Below, one piece after another: positions 1 to 10,960 of a stretch of 64,000 nt of DNA. The notes under the pieces are model-generated. The model saw only the letters and a program-made list of their open reading frames with translations. It searched no databases and had not been told where the DNA came from. Each line of letters begins with the position of its first letter. Within the stretch, counting starts at the first letter, position 1. The stretch is from Acanthopleura granulata (Eukaryota; Mollusca; Polyplacophora; Chitonida; Chitonidae). The translations under genes were made by a program, and so were the position numbers. The stretch lies in NCBI GenBank assembly GCA_016165875.1, contig JABBOT010000002.1, positions 1,203,540-1,267,539 on the forward strand. Direction: 5' to 3'.

Positions 1-365
1 TGTTCTCCTGTGACTAACGACAGGTGAGATGATGCTGTTGTTTTGCCATGTACACAACCAGTCCACTATTTTTGGACCATGTTGAAGTGATACCACAGAT
101 TCTTTTTTTTCCTCCAAACATGTTTTAATTGTTATGTTTCCTACTTAAATATAGTTACTGGTGTTGCACTACATTTTCACGCAGAAAGTAGAGATATAGC
201 AATTAGAAGCAAACAAAGGAGGTAAGTACATAGACTTGCCAGAATTGCTCTAAATGCAGCCCGAGTTGTTGTTATAAAATCACAACGGAGTTTTGAAGGC
301 ATGGTACATTCTTATAATATAATAAACAAAAGCTAGGTTAACAATGTTTAACTTGAGAAGCTCAC
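1..365. other. No gene seen
   Basis: AT-rich sequence ahead of the first SINE. No open frame, splice-site pair or repeat that I can support. Confidence 0.5.
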
Positions 366-377
366 ATATTCTGCATA

Positions 378-630
378 CAAGGGGGCCTCCGAGGCTCAGT
401 CGGTTAGCGCGCTAGCGCAGCGCAATGACCCAGAAACCTCCCACCAATGCGACCGCTGGGAGTTCAAGTAAAGTTCATGCTGGCCGTAAGTGTGAAGATC
501 TGCCAGCAACCTGCGGATGGTCGTGGGTTTCCCCCGGGCTCTGCCCGCCTTCCTCCCACCATAATACTGGCCTCCATCGCATAAGTGAAGTATTATTGAG
601 TACGACGTTAAACACCAATCAAATAAATAA
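378..630 (+). mobile_element. tRNA-derived SINE, full length, with 12-bp target-site duplication
   Basis: Full-length copy of the window's main SINE family. It has a tRNA-like head (A-box region 'ggctcagtcggttagcgcg', B-box-like 'gggagttcaag'), a conserved central domain around 'gatggtcgtgggtttccccc', the 3' part ending 'acaccaatcaaat', and an (AATA)n tail. The 12-bp direct repeat ATATTCTGCATA at 366-377 and 631-642 flanks it exactly, as expected for target-primed reverse transcription by a partner LINE. The overlapping open frames are shadows. The family resembles mollusc SINEs with a conserved central domain; I do not assign a family name. Confidence 0.9.
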
Positions 631-642
631 ATATTCTGCATA

Positions 643-1658
643 TGTCTTTCACTCACATTGTTTTTCAGAAATGGTCCACTTTTAGATAACGAAAACTAAC
701 ATCTGTCAGCAACTGATTGCACTTGCACCCAGCGGGTGAAATTTGCATCCTTGGCATCCCTACCCAAAAAGCAACCGCCTAGTTGAGCTCCGAATGCATT
801 ATTTATGTCATTCTAGTGCCATTAGCGATCTTTTTAAGCTTTTCAGACAGAGACCGACTGTTTTGTATAGGACAAAACTGGGATGTAAAGAGCATTGCAG
901 CATTTTTAATAATGTTAGTTGCAAAAACATTTGTCATTTTTAATAATGTTAGTTGCAAAAACATTTGTCTTGCACCTGAAATCATTTTCAGGCTGGCTGA
1001 TCACGGTGGAGTTTTTAGACAAAACTCTTCAAGTTCTAAGTGATCAGAAAGTTGTATTTGAGTCATGGATGCGTTCATTTTGTCATTAGTATGCGACCTT
1101 TACATTCACTTACATGTAAGTGATTTTGCAATCAATGATGCAGTCTTTGAAGCAACTAATATGTTCATGGTTAAATTTTGGTTGAGCTCTGAAAGATCCC
1201 TACAAGTCAGCATGACAACATGCCAGTCGAAATACTTCTTTCTGTTGTGTCAACTACCACATTTGATAAGGTGAAAAATGTTTTGTCTATCAAAAGATTA
1301 CTTGGGTCCTGTAGATATCTACCATTGTAGTTTGGACAATGGACTACGGTAATTATGTAATTAAGGAAGTCGAGTAAAATTTTATTACTGATCACAGCAT
1401 CATTCAAATACGTATTTATAATTATCTTTAAGATCCACAAAAAGGTAGGCCAGAACTGTATAATAGTATACACGATAAAACAGCGTGCTTAAGTTAAGAT
1501 TTGCAAACATTGAGAAATCTCAGTAGAGTGCCCTGTGATTGTTTGTGATCCTCTTTGGATCGCCAATTAACAGTCGACAGAAGCAAACATGCCTTAATTA
1601 GCTGCCGTAACAGAATTGAACCACGCATAGGTCACAAATGATTCAGCGTGTGTCTCTA
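643..1658. other. Intergenic or intronic DNA, no gene seen
   Basis: Besides the 34-bp tandem duplication at 902-969, this stretch holds only short frames without coding character. Confidence 0.4.
902..969. repeat. 34-bp tandem duplication, two copies
   Basis: The unit beginning 'atttttaataatgttagttg' and ending 'catttgtc' occurs twice back to back without a mismatch (902-935, 936-969). The identity suggests a recent slippage or duplication event. The overlapping short frames are not credible genes. Confidence 0.9.
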
Positions 1659-1731
1659 GGGGGCCTCCGTGGCTCAGTTCGGCGTAATACACCAATGAAA
1701 TAATAAATAAATAGATAAATAAATAAATAAA
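1659..1731 (+). mobile_element. SINE remnant: head joined directly to tail
   Basis: The family head ('gggggcctccgtggctcagttcgg') is joined directly to the terminal 'cgtaatacaccaatgaaat' and AATA tail, so about 200 bp of the body is missing. Flanking 'gtgtctctag' and 'gtgtctagag' look like an imperfect target-site duplication, so the deletion may have happened before or after insertion. Confidence 0.75.
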
Positions 1732-2290
1732 CATGTGTCTAGAGTATACCCGACCTCACTGAAAGCCGTGTTTCACTCCGTGGTACACGGTATAAATTCT
1801 GCTATTTACATAACCAACGGCATGAAATAACAATGGGATAAACGTGCAGTATGTCCTGTTTTCCTGTAATGATTTCATTCACCTTGAAACATGTAAAACA
1901 GGTCCTTACCTAGCTGAAAGACTCTGGATAGCAAACTCACTGCATACTCCAGTAAGAGTTGAAATATTAGTCTGTAAAACCGTTCTGAAAATTGTCTCCG
2001 AATAACTTAAATTCCAGGGCTTCTGGGAACAAGGTGGCCCCTGGTGTCTCGCCTGTTGGGCTGGGATAGTAGTTCCGCTGCTTCAGCCAGCAAGAATCAC
2101 AGTTTTACTCACCATAAACTTGCCTAAAGCACTTCTTCGGCCATTTGAGAGGACGACAATTAATCCCTGGTTCCTGTCATATTCTTTGCCACCATAAATC
2201 ACCTATGTTAACCCCGATTACACGTATCTTAAATACTGGAGCGTCGTAGGAAATATACCTAATGGGCTTGACAAGATCATAGCACGTGAC
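1732..2290. other. No gene seen
   Basis: Between the SINE remnant and the local duplication block. No supported feature. Confidence 0.4.
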
Positions 2291-3010
2291 TCTTTGCATC
2301 GGCTTGAAATACGCCTCACATTTGTCCAGTATTCATTCTGGTGGCCTGAGAACACGAAGGAAAGCTAATGCTTTGCAAGAGAGAAAACTTTCCATACTTT
2401 CCAGCGCACACATACATATTTACCTTGCGCATGTCATTTTTGCTCTAACAAATTGCGTGGAGTTCAGAGTTACAACTGTGTTGCCAGCTTCATCACAAAT
2501 TAGCACAAAACAAAAGTCATTTTGTTTAGACGTATGGTATTTTTTGCCGATGTCCACGCATTGCAGGTGACGCACTTAGTAATCGTTCACGTGGCCTTCC
2601 CATTTATGCCGACTTCAGTTTTCACGAAGAATTGGATGATTATGGCTTTAGGCCACGTCGGCAGTATCTCAGCCATATCGCGGCGATTAATCTTTATGGG
2701 CTAAAGCTTGAGAACCATCTAATGTAATGTGTCACGCGCTGTGACTTTGTCAATATTCCGTTGTAACATATGGCGGCAAAGTCTCTTTTATGCCATGCTT
2801 TTTATAAAAAGACAACCAATAAACGAGAAACAAAATATCTGTGAAGTCATGCATGTTGTGTTGGTTACTAATTTGTGGCGTTCCTTATTGCGTTCCTAAA
2901 GGCATCCATGCTGGTCAACCCTTTGCTAACAGCATTAGTGAAAGCCCAGAATCCCTTCATTCATATTATGCTTGTAGAGCTATTAAAATATGTATATGAA
3001 GCAAACTCTA
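2290..3010. repeat. Left copy of a diverged local duplication
   Basis: Pairs with 4090-4770 in the same orientation. Anchors are 'agctaatgctttgcaagagagaaaac' against 'gcctaatgctttggaaaagagaaaac', 'ggttactaatttgtgg..aaaggcatcca' against 'gggtactaattttgtc..aaaggcatcca', and 'atattatgcttgtagagc' against 'gtattatgcttacaaatg'. Divergence and indels are high, and no shared frame is evident. The block carries a fragment of another dispersed repeat at 2635-2690. Confidence 0.5.
2635..2690 (+). repeat. Dispersed repeat fragment ('tgattatggctt..gccac.tcggcagt')
   Basis: 'atgattatggctttaggccacgtcggcagtatctcagcc' recurs in shorter form at 55078-55107 ('atgattatggcttaacgccacatcggcagt'). Two distant, similar copies point to a second interspersed repeat family. 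The family is not identified. Confidence 0.55.
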
Positions 3011-3425
3011 GGTCATATTTGACCATTATATACAGGCATTTATGCATCGGTTATAATCTTGAAATTAAGATGCTCTTATCTTATACTCGCCTTGCTGTCG
3101 CAATACAAACCTTATTAACGTGGACGTATCCGGAGAACTTTTTTCTTACTTGATTCCTACACACTGTCTCCTTCTTCACATTAATTTTCATCTCAGTGTC
3201 GTAGAATGAGTTGGTGGGGAATCACCAGTCGAATAGTGTAGGTTTTAGATCAGACCTTATACGCCTAAATGCTTTGGGACTTGTAAGGAACACGATCGGC
3301 GACATACCAAAGGGCTACCTCTGCATAACCTTCTATATGCTAATGCCAGGTAATTCTAATAATCTCAGAAAATCTGTAGGCTTTGTCACCTGTATATGTG
3401 TTTTGTATTGTATAATTGTCAATGA

Positions 3426-3564
3426 TTTATTTAATTATTTGATTGGTGTTTTACGCCGAACTCAAGAAAATTTCACTTATACGATGGAGGACAGCATTAT
3501 GGTGGGAAGAAACCGGGCAGAATCCGGGGGAAAGCCACGACCATCCGCAGGTTGCTGGCAGACG
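3426..3564 (-). mobile_element. SINE, 5'-truncated, reverse orientation
   Basis: The reverse complement of the 3' half of the main SINE: tail 'atttatttaattatttgattggtg', then 'acgccgaactcaagaaaatttcacttatacgatgg', and the central domain ending 'gcaggttgctggcagac'. The tRNA-like head is missing. Confidence 0.85.
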
Positions 3565-4090
3565 GCTATCACTGAAATGAATGAATTGTCATAGTGGTAT
3601 ATTTTGTGAGGTCATTAATTGTCCGATGGACGAAACTTTGTACATATTGTTAGGTAACGTAGTTTTATTTGTTTTCTTTTTATGGTTAATAAATTCCACT
3701 TTTACATATAAATACTAAACATTTCCAGTTCAGACAACAAACTGTCTAAATGCAAATATAGCAGGGAACAACTACAAGATGGTTAGTCCCGTGCCTTAGT
3801 TCCCATAGTCTGAGTATCAGCCCGCAGCGTCAGTGCATGATTTGAATGATTTGAACACACAACGGAGAAAAGCTCACAGCGCACAGGCGAGATTTCTTGA
3901 AGCGACCTGTTTTCCTGCATACACCTTCCAAATAATTTGAGTTCATAGTTGGTGTATATCTGCAACCAACCACTGTAAAACTACATCATCTGTATTAAAC
4001 GCTACCAATGCCGGGGGTTCCACGTTTCTCAATCGCCTCAGAAAGGAAATATATACACCATTGTTAGTCTACTGAGAAAGGCTTCAGCTG
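3565..4090. other. No gene seen
   Basis: AT-rich, short frames only. Confidence 0.4.
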
Positions 4091-4770
4091 ACAATATAAA
4101 CCGTGTATTGCCTCAGGTGCCGGTTTTATTTTGTCCTATATTCTTTCTTTTGGCCAAAGGGCATCAATGAAGCCTAATGCTTTGGAAAAGAGAAAACAAT
4201 ACTTTATACATTTGCCAGCCCGCATATGTGCATCTAGCTTGAGCTCAAGCAAATGTTCACCCCTTGTACTTTCCATACAATAACCGGTTTAAACTTCCGT
4301 GCAAATTTTGCAAAATCGTGACAAGATCGTGGCAAGAAAACCACTCGAGATGTGTCCTAGAACGTCCTAGCAAGAAGTCATAAGTGTATCTTTATAGCTC
4401 TGATTTCCAGATACTGCTGTGCCAAGCACATCTGTGGCAGTACACAGCATCTATATGGCATTATTTTATTTTATTTCCTATAATATTGAAGACTGAAATG
4501 TTTCTGCTCTATCCTTGCTCGATAGACCAATCAATATCAGCTAAAGCAGCATTTTAATAGCTTTTGGCAAAGATAGGCGGTGGGGTACTAATTTTGTCAG
4601 TTCGAAAGGCATCCAAGAGAACATTGGGTCAGTATTTGGCTAAGTTTAAGAAACACAAGAAATTTCAATAGATCAGTTTTAGGTGTTCCCTACGCAGCAA
4701 TTGCAAACATCAGTATTATGCTTACAAATGATTATTAAACTGGTATGCTTATATGACGCCAAATGATGTC
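4090..4770. repeat. Right copy of a diverged local duplication
   Basis: Partner of 2290-3010; see that entry for anchor sequences. Order and orientation of the anchors are kept. Confidence 0.5.
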
Positions 4771-6730
4771 AACCCTTTGTGTTGCAATTGGGGACAAGTT
4801 TCAGCACATATTAAATAACATCCAAACTACCGTGTTGGTGATCACTACACAGCTGACACTAAATCAAAAACTGTCAAGCTCTGAATACTTAATATATGTT
4901 CCACATTTGAAACTTTTAACTCAAAGTGTACAAAATGTTAAAATATGTGCATATCAGCTGGGTCAACAGTTTCCATGATACCTGAAGGACACAAGAAATG
5001 CGGTAAACTGTTCTGAAGTCAAGACTGTAAGTCTGACACCTTCGTAATCTTTGGGCCATTTTGTTCACGAATAACTAGACGATGTGAAGTCAGAGCGGCT
5101 GTAGGATGAAACGAACCATGTTTATCTAGCATACCGCTTTCACACGTTGGGGACAGCACACACAAAAAGGCCGAGTTCTAAGTTAGCAAATGGTAGAGTA
5201 CAGAGCTGTATTTCCGAAAGCAAAGCTGGGAAGAACAAAACAGATATCAGATGTAGTAAAAACATGGGATACAGTTAACATGGACATTTCCAAACTGGAG
5301 TACACGGGGATCTACCTTGAACAATAAATGGATTTGATTTTTTGATATGTTGCTTATAAAACATCATACTATAACTGCCATCGCGACACTTGACTTGCTG
5401 TGCAGTGTAGGCCTACATCTGAAAAGATGTTGACGGTCCTTAATTTCCCAGGCAAACTGTTTAAGGGCAACTTAATTTTACTGCTCACTAGCTATTCGGG
5501 CTGCACTGTTCTCTTGCAGTTGTATAGATGCATTAAACGTGGTGGCAACACAGCATTTTGAGTAATTGTATACCAGTGAAGTGGAGAAAATAACATCACT
5601 GCAGTTTTGTCTTAGCCTAATTCTGCTACTATAGTGGGATGTAAGTTGTTACGTCTGCAACATTTCCATGAACAGCTAGAATAAAACCCTAGCTGGGATA
5701 AATTGACGAGAGATGTGATTTCACCGATAACGTGTGACCATTTACCAACTATCAGACAGGTATCGCTGCTCTGGTGTTACTCTCTATGCTGTATAGCATT
5801 TTATATTTATGTGTATTAGACTGGACTTGCAATTGTTTCATATGTTCAGATATGTGTCGTAAAGCGATACACTCGATGCAATGGTTTCGGCCGACATGTG
5901 TATAGAATACACTTTTCGAGCCAATTAATCGTTTTGCCGTTTTAATATTTACTGGCAATGCTTGTGACCTACATGCGAAAATACTTCAGCACTAATGTGC
6001 TAGCACAGGATGTGTTTTTTTTTACCGTATATCGATTCCTGAAGACAAAAACCATACACGCTATGCAATGTCTTACGGAGACTATTACAGTAATGTACAT
6101 GTATTTTCCTCACAATACACGGAAGAGAATGCGTTCAATATCAGACGTTATTAACTGGACCTTTTTAACGAGTGAATTGATAACACGGTGTGCATTTGTA
6201 TTCACGTGTTACAAGGCAAAGACAGACATATAGTCTTGTGATTTTGAGGTTACATCAGTGCATGCGTATATATTTGCCTTACTGTCCATGTGCTAAGTTT
6301 GTCAACTTCAATCAACAGAATATACATCCCCAAATTTTTGGGCAATGTCACGCCATACCACCACATGCAGCTTGCATTTTTCTCTACAAAGGATCCAAAA
6401 AATGAATCTAGCGTGAAATCACCATTTAATGAACTGTTGTGTCTGGATGGTGAAGTCAGAGTAAATCAGGATATATATGAATGTATATTTTTTGCAGATA
6501 AAATATAACAGTGCAGAAATTTATAATGCATCAACAATCCATAACGTCTGTGGGGTAGTAAATTATCGAGTCAGTGCCCGAGCACTCTTCAGACTGGAGG
6601 AAAATCTTGGACTAAACACAGATTACGCATGTGCCCTCAAAAACCTTCCGTTAAATCCCTTATCTGAAGGATGAATTGCATTTTCGCCCATTGATTGCAT
6701 TAATCTGTTCCAGCCGTGGTAACGAATGTA
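4771..6730. other. Intergenic or intronic DNA, no gene seen
   Basis: About 2 kb with many short overlapping frames on both strands (for example 5958-6233 and 6477-6674). None has recognisable domains, consistent splice sites or repeats, so I make no gene call. Confidence 0.4.
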
Positions 6731-7266
6731 TCCGTTCCTGATAACGAATGTATCCTGAAGGGAAAGACCTCGTAAAATTGAACTTAGGGCGTGTGAAAAT
6801 ACCATTCAAAACTGTATCTGAAAATACCCTCAATGATTTTTTTAGATTTTTTTTCACCCAAATAAACGTAGTGAAATGTTTTAATGGTATTTTACGTTTT
6901 ATGTACCATACTGATAATGTGGTTCACCAGTGACGTCACGCCGACTTTTCTATAGCCATAAAGCAGAACTTTAATGTCATATTAGGGTTTTCATAGACAG
7001 CCAAACATAGGAGGATTACTCTTCACAAGAACTTTATACAGACCTGAACATGAAAGTGTGCAAAAAGTTGTGTGACGTCACTGGTGAACAACATTACCAA
7101 TATGGTCCATAAACCCACCATACAATCAAAACACTTGACTGTGTTTATCTGGGTGAAAAAAAAATATACAAAATTCAGTGAAGGTATTTACAGATACAGA
7201 TATTAATGGACTTTTCGCTTACTCTAAGTTCATTTTACGAGGCCTTGCCCCTTGACCAGGAACGGA
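6731..7266. mobile_element. Foldback (inverted-repeat) element, MITE-like
   Basis: Two arms of roughly 200 bp are inverted copies of each other: about 6731-6940 and 7071-7266. Shared inverted blocks include 'tccgttcctg', 'cctcgtaaaat.gaactta', 'tttcaccca.ataaac' and 'gttcaccagtgacgtcac', around a loop of about 130 bp. No transposase frame is present. The arms differ by substitutions and small indels, so the copy is old. The left edge has a short direct duplication 'taacgaatgtatcc'. I could not define a clean target-site duplication, so the superfamily is open. Confidence 0.75.
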
Positions 7267-7894
7267 CTAATCCATGTGATCGAAAAAAACTGTGCTTTTA
7301 CTAACCTTACTGAAAGATGACAAAGATCTATCTCTTAAGAGTTGGATATACAACTGTAATATTAAAAATATCTACGTGTGAAAAAGTATATCCACAGCTT
7401 TTCCTCATACTGTATAGCTGTGGGCTAAATTTTCATAAAATTGCGGGTTAAAAGCCTGATAACGAGCAACAAGGCGCGTTCAATGAAAAACAACGGTCAT
7501 AATGGCTGTGATATCACTTTGTGAAATAACATCTGGTAAATAAATAAATAACTAAATCTAACTTTTATCACTTACGTCATTGTATAGAATACGGCGTTAA
7601 GTACCAGTCGATTAAATCACTAAACACCCCTAGCATAAATCAAAAGGTTAAATGCGAAGAACATGCGCCAATCGTTACTCGGGAAATTTTGGTAACGATA
7701 AAGTGACAAATCCAGATTCACAAGTTAGCAGAATATCCAGTTTTCTGTCTGATGCAGTTTACCAGGTGGGCATTTTGCCACGCTGATAGTTTGAAAGATG
7801 GAGAGATTCAACATCAGGGGATAAGCTTCATTGTGACTGTTTATTATGCTAACAGTTTGTTTTGAGAGATTTCGCCAAATCGATATTATGGGGG
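7267..7894. other. No gene seen
   Basis: AT-rich spacer between the foldback element and the next SINE. Confidence 0.4.
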
Positions 7895-8145
7895 AAGGTG
7901 GATAGCGTACTAGTTGAGTACAATGACCTCCTCAGAGCCTCTCACCAATGCTGTCGTTGTGGGTTTAAGACTTTAAGTCCACTCTGGCTGGCTTTCTCAA
8001 TGGCTGTCTACCAGCAATCTGCTAATGGTCGCTTTTTCCGATTTCCTTCCACCATAATACCTTGACATGAATCAAACATTCTTGAGTACGTCACAAAACC
8101 CCAATAAATAAATAAATAAATAAATAAATAAAAAATAAATAAATT
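7895..8145 (+). mobile_element. SINE, strongly diverged, long AATA tail
   Basis: Matches the main SINE along its length but with many changes: 'ggatagcgtactag..', 'caatgacctcctcagagcctctcaccaatgc', 'ctaccagcaatctgctaatggtcgc', 'ttccttccaccataata', 'cattcttgagtac'. It ends in eight or more AATA units. Confidence 0.75.
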
Positions 8146-8640
8146 TAATCTAGTTATTTCAATCGGCAAACCTCACGGGGCGCATTCAGCTTCATATCCG
8201 AACCTCAACACACAACATTTTTAGATTTCCTCCTCGTCGCAGTTGGCTGGGCCCTGTTGACAATAAGCCGTCGAAGGCGCATGCGTGTACCATCATACTG
8301 TCTAACGTCCGCTGATGAAGACCACTTGTGCCCCACCAAAATGGCGCGCAAGCCTGTGGGCCCCACGTAGAAAAGTTCGTCATCAACTTGCCAAAGTCGG
8401 TGGTTTACATTGGGCACTTTTCCTCCCCTATCCAACTAACCGCTATCGTATGTTAAAACCTCCTCATTTTTGCCTCAAACAATGGTTAAATATATTAGTT
8501 TTGTTGGTGGACATCTTTGCCAGGTAAATTATACTTGTCACTTCAGCATTGCGTCGGATGTACAATTCGCCAAGGAAATATTTCACTAGGGGACTGATAT
8601 GCTAAGCGGACATTTCGCCGGGACAACAATTTGTCTAATG
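8146..8640. other. No gene seen; GC-richer patch
   Basis: 8190-8440 is GC-richer than its surroundings and open in several frames on both strands at once. I see no domain, and the overlap of frames argues against a real gene. Confidence 0.3.
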
Positions 8641-8857
8641 TGGGGTCTCCGAGGTCGAAAGGGGTTAGAGCGCCAGCACAGCACAGAAAATTAAAAAATT
8701 GTCAAGAAGATACTTTATGCTAGTTTAATGCAAATCTGATATAACGGAATGATTCTTTCAAGGCATGGAAGCTGAGTTTTTTTTCAATATCGTCGTATAA
8801 GAGGAACAGTCTTGAGTGCAGCGTAAAACACCAATGAAATAAATAAAGAAATAAATA
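8641..8857 (+). mobile_element. SINE with its centre replaced or lost
   Basis: The head ('tggggtctccgaggtcgaaaggggttagagcgccagcacagcac', 8641-8686) and the tail ('tcgtcgtataag.ggaac.gtcttgagtgcagcgtaaaacaccaatgaaat', 8790-8857) belong to the main SINE. The roughly 100 bp between them do not match the central domain seen in other copies. Confidence 0.65.
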
Positions 8858-8932
8858 CTGCTCTGTCCTGTTTTATAAGGTTACTCATGCGCTATTACTG
8901 GGTAAATGCAGTGGAGCATAAAACTGGTGTAC

Positions 8933-9083
8933 GTGGGAAGGCCTGCCAGCAACCTGCGGATGGTCGTGGGTTTCCCCCGGGCTCTGCCCGGTTTCATCCC
9001 ACCATAATGCTGGCCGCGGTCGAATAAGTGAAATATTCTTGACTACAGCGCAAAACACCAATCAAATAAGTAAATAGATAAAC
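8933..9083 (+). mobile_element. SINE, 5'-truncated, well preserved
   Basis: The 3' half of the main SINE with a near-consensus central domain ('gtgggtttcccccgggctct', 'cccaccataatgctggccgc') and the end 'aacaccaatcaaataag'. It starts at 'gggaaggcctgcc', so the tRNA-like head is absent. Confidence 0.9.
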
Positions 9084-9462
9084 ATAAAACTGGTTGAAAT
9101 TGTACTAATTCCAATTCGAACCGCCATGTTTGAATGCATACTCCTCACAACGCCAGGGCTAACGTAATATGTGTGTAAGAAGTAGGTGTATATGTACTCT
9201 ATCGCATGTAAATCTGTGCATAACATTTGGTTATACGACTGTGAATGTAAGCGTGCATATACATATTTGTAATAGTGAGATTAAAGCCATGTTTAAAAGT
9301 ATTGATGAGGGTGTGCAACAAGACGTATGCCATTCAGTACGAGCATTATACCTGGAGGAATGCATTAAGTATAATATTCCTTTTGTCAGGAAGCCTGTGA
9401 GTAAAATGCGTACCGATAACAAGAGCAATGAAGCAATCAAAGCAAACCCTTTTTGTCTACAG

Positions 9463-9705
9463 CTCTCTGCCCGCCGGGTCAGATGCAGGTGACGACTGTC
9501 GCCATTTGTGATACCCAGAACGATCAAGATCCTTGCCTGGGAATAAGGTGGCTCTATCCTTCCTGGATCGCTTGAAAGCATTCAGCCTCTTTTTCCGCTC
9601 CGAGTGGATTTGGTTGTTCCTACACCTCTGATTTGGTGTCTGCAAAACTCACTGCCATTTCTGTTGCCGCCGCATGTTTTGTAAGAGTGAGAAGCTGCGT
9701 TGCAG
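9463..9705 (+). pseudogene. Exon coding a six-cysteine module (copy 1), with an in-frame stop
   Basis: A good acceptor (pyrimidine-rich, ending 'tttttgtctacag') precedes 9463 and a good donor ('tgcag|gtaagg') follows 9705. The exon is 243 nt with phase-1 junctions at both ends. In that frame the peptide begins C-P-P-G-Q-M-Q-V-T-T-V-A-I-C and has six cysteines that align with the exon at 14668-14904, including the C-F-x-x-V-R-x-C end. Phase 1-1 exons with even cysteines are typical of shuffled extracellular modules, so a secreted or extracellular role is inferred. I do not recognise the family. One TGA at 9573-9575 interrupts the frame, which is open again afterwards in the same register. This fits a recent loss, a sequence error, or an exon no longer used. 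A second GTAAGA lies upstream of the donor in both copies and could act as an alternative site. Confidence 0.6.
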
Positions 9706-10780
9706 GTAAGGACATTTTTTTCATATCTCCACGTAGATGTCTTATATTTTGCCAAAACATGGTTATTTTTGCTCTTTTCTGTCATCTTTGTTTTTACATG
9801 ATTCTAAGACCGTGTGCTTTTTAAGCTGAGTTAGGCCTATGGGCTAAATCAACAATACATGCCTTGACGCCATTACAATATATCAGAATTATAACCTGCA
9901 AGACGATCTTAATTGGTTAACTAAGAAGAACAAATATTAATTACGCAAATAAGTTTTTACCAGGGTGAAGTAGATATAAAAGTGTTTAATCCCTGTTAAT
10001 ATTCATTATTTGAACAAATATTCAAACACTGTATGAAATAACCTGATATTTCAGTTCCTAACAAAAATCGCTGCCATGAATTTGTTGTATACACCTAATA
10101 CATATTTTGTATATGAGCCACAACCAGTGATGATATAAATGCATGTGTGTTTCATTAAAACACATAGAGTCAAGTCATTTTGTCGATTTGCAATAACGAA
10201 AGGGTCACACGGTTCGCAACCAATCACATTTTACACTCTTTTGATACAGACGAACATTAATCGCATGTGTACAAAATCGCCACCGTGAAAACCAGAGAGG
10301 TGCTTGATTACGTTCTTTGTGCATACACTGTATCCTATCGGTGGAAATGTGTCCCAATTTATGTTTATCCTAAACAGTGCTTACCACATGTTACTTACAT
10401 GGATTCTTGATCTATTCGCTTCCCCCTCCCACGTACACACACAAACACCCGTGTAAACAAGATAAATATCTTTATTTAGACAACACAAATCAGACAAGTC
10501 CTTTCACATTTCAAAACATTAGAAACAAAAAGGTAACCTATACGCATATAGCATTAACTTAAGCGCCTTGTGCTCAGCTTTGAAATCGCCAAGTTGGTAT
10601 TAACTAGGTAAGTGAAACTACTAGTGAAACAGTTTCAAAACAAATAATAAGGAGCAATACAGCACTAGAGGTTAACAAGAATAGATGTGTGCAATGTTAA
10701 CAAGCTCATGACAATCGTAAAAACGTTGACATCACTGTACTGTGAGGAGTGTGGAAGTGTTTTTAAACATTGCAATTGTT
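9706..10780. other. Putative intron, no feature seen
   Basis: Starts with the donor gtaagg after exon copy 1. AT-rich. I found no further matching exon. Confidence 0.4.
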
Positions 10781-10960
10781 GAAAGCTTGACATGGAACAA
10801 CAAAGTGTGAAGTGTGTACATGTTGCAGAGTATGGGTGTTGAAAGCTTGACATGGAACAACAAAGTGTGAAGTGTGTACATGTTGCAGAGTATGGGTGTT
10901 GGAAGCTTGACATGGAACAACAAAGTGTGAAGTGTGTACATGGGTGAAAAATATGGGTGT
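10781..10960. repeat. Minisatellite, 60-bp unit, three copies
   Basis: The unit 'gaaagcttgacatggaacaa' + 'caaagtgtgaagtgtgtaca' + 'tgttgcagagtatgggtgtt' repeats with a period of exactly 60 bp. Copies 1 and 2 are identical, copy 3 starts with g instead of a at its second base, and its last third differs. Because 60 is a multiple of 3, the minus strand stays open and yields a 20-residue repeat, but I see no sign of a gene. Confidence 0.95.

Noticed and set aside
425..685. Open frames on both strands at 396-685
   Set aside because: They lie inside the SINE; equivalent frames recur in other copies.
8192..8527. Four overlapping frames of 60-76 codons on both strands
   Set aside because: GC-rich patch open in several frames at once, with no domain or splice signal.
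9169..9492. 107-codon + frame running into the first cysteine exon
   Set aside because: It enters the exon in a different frame from the one conserved between the two exon copies, and crosses a good acceptor site.
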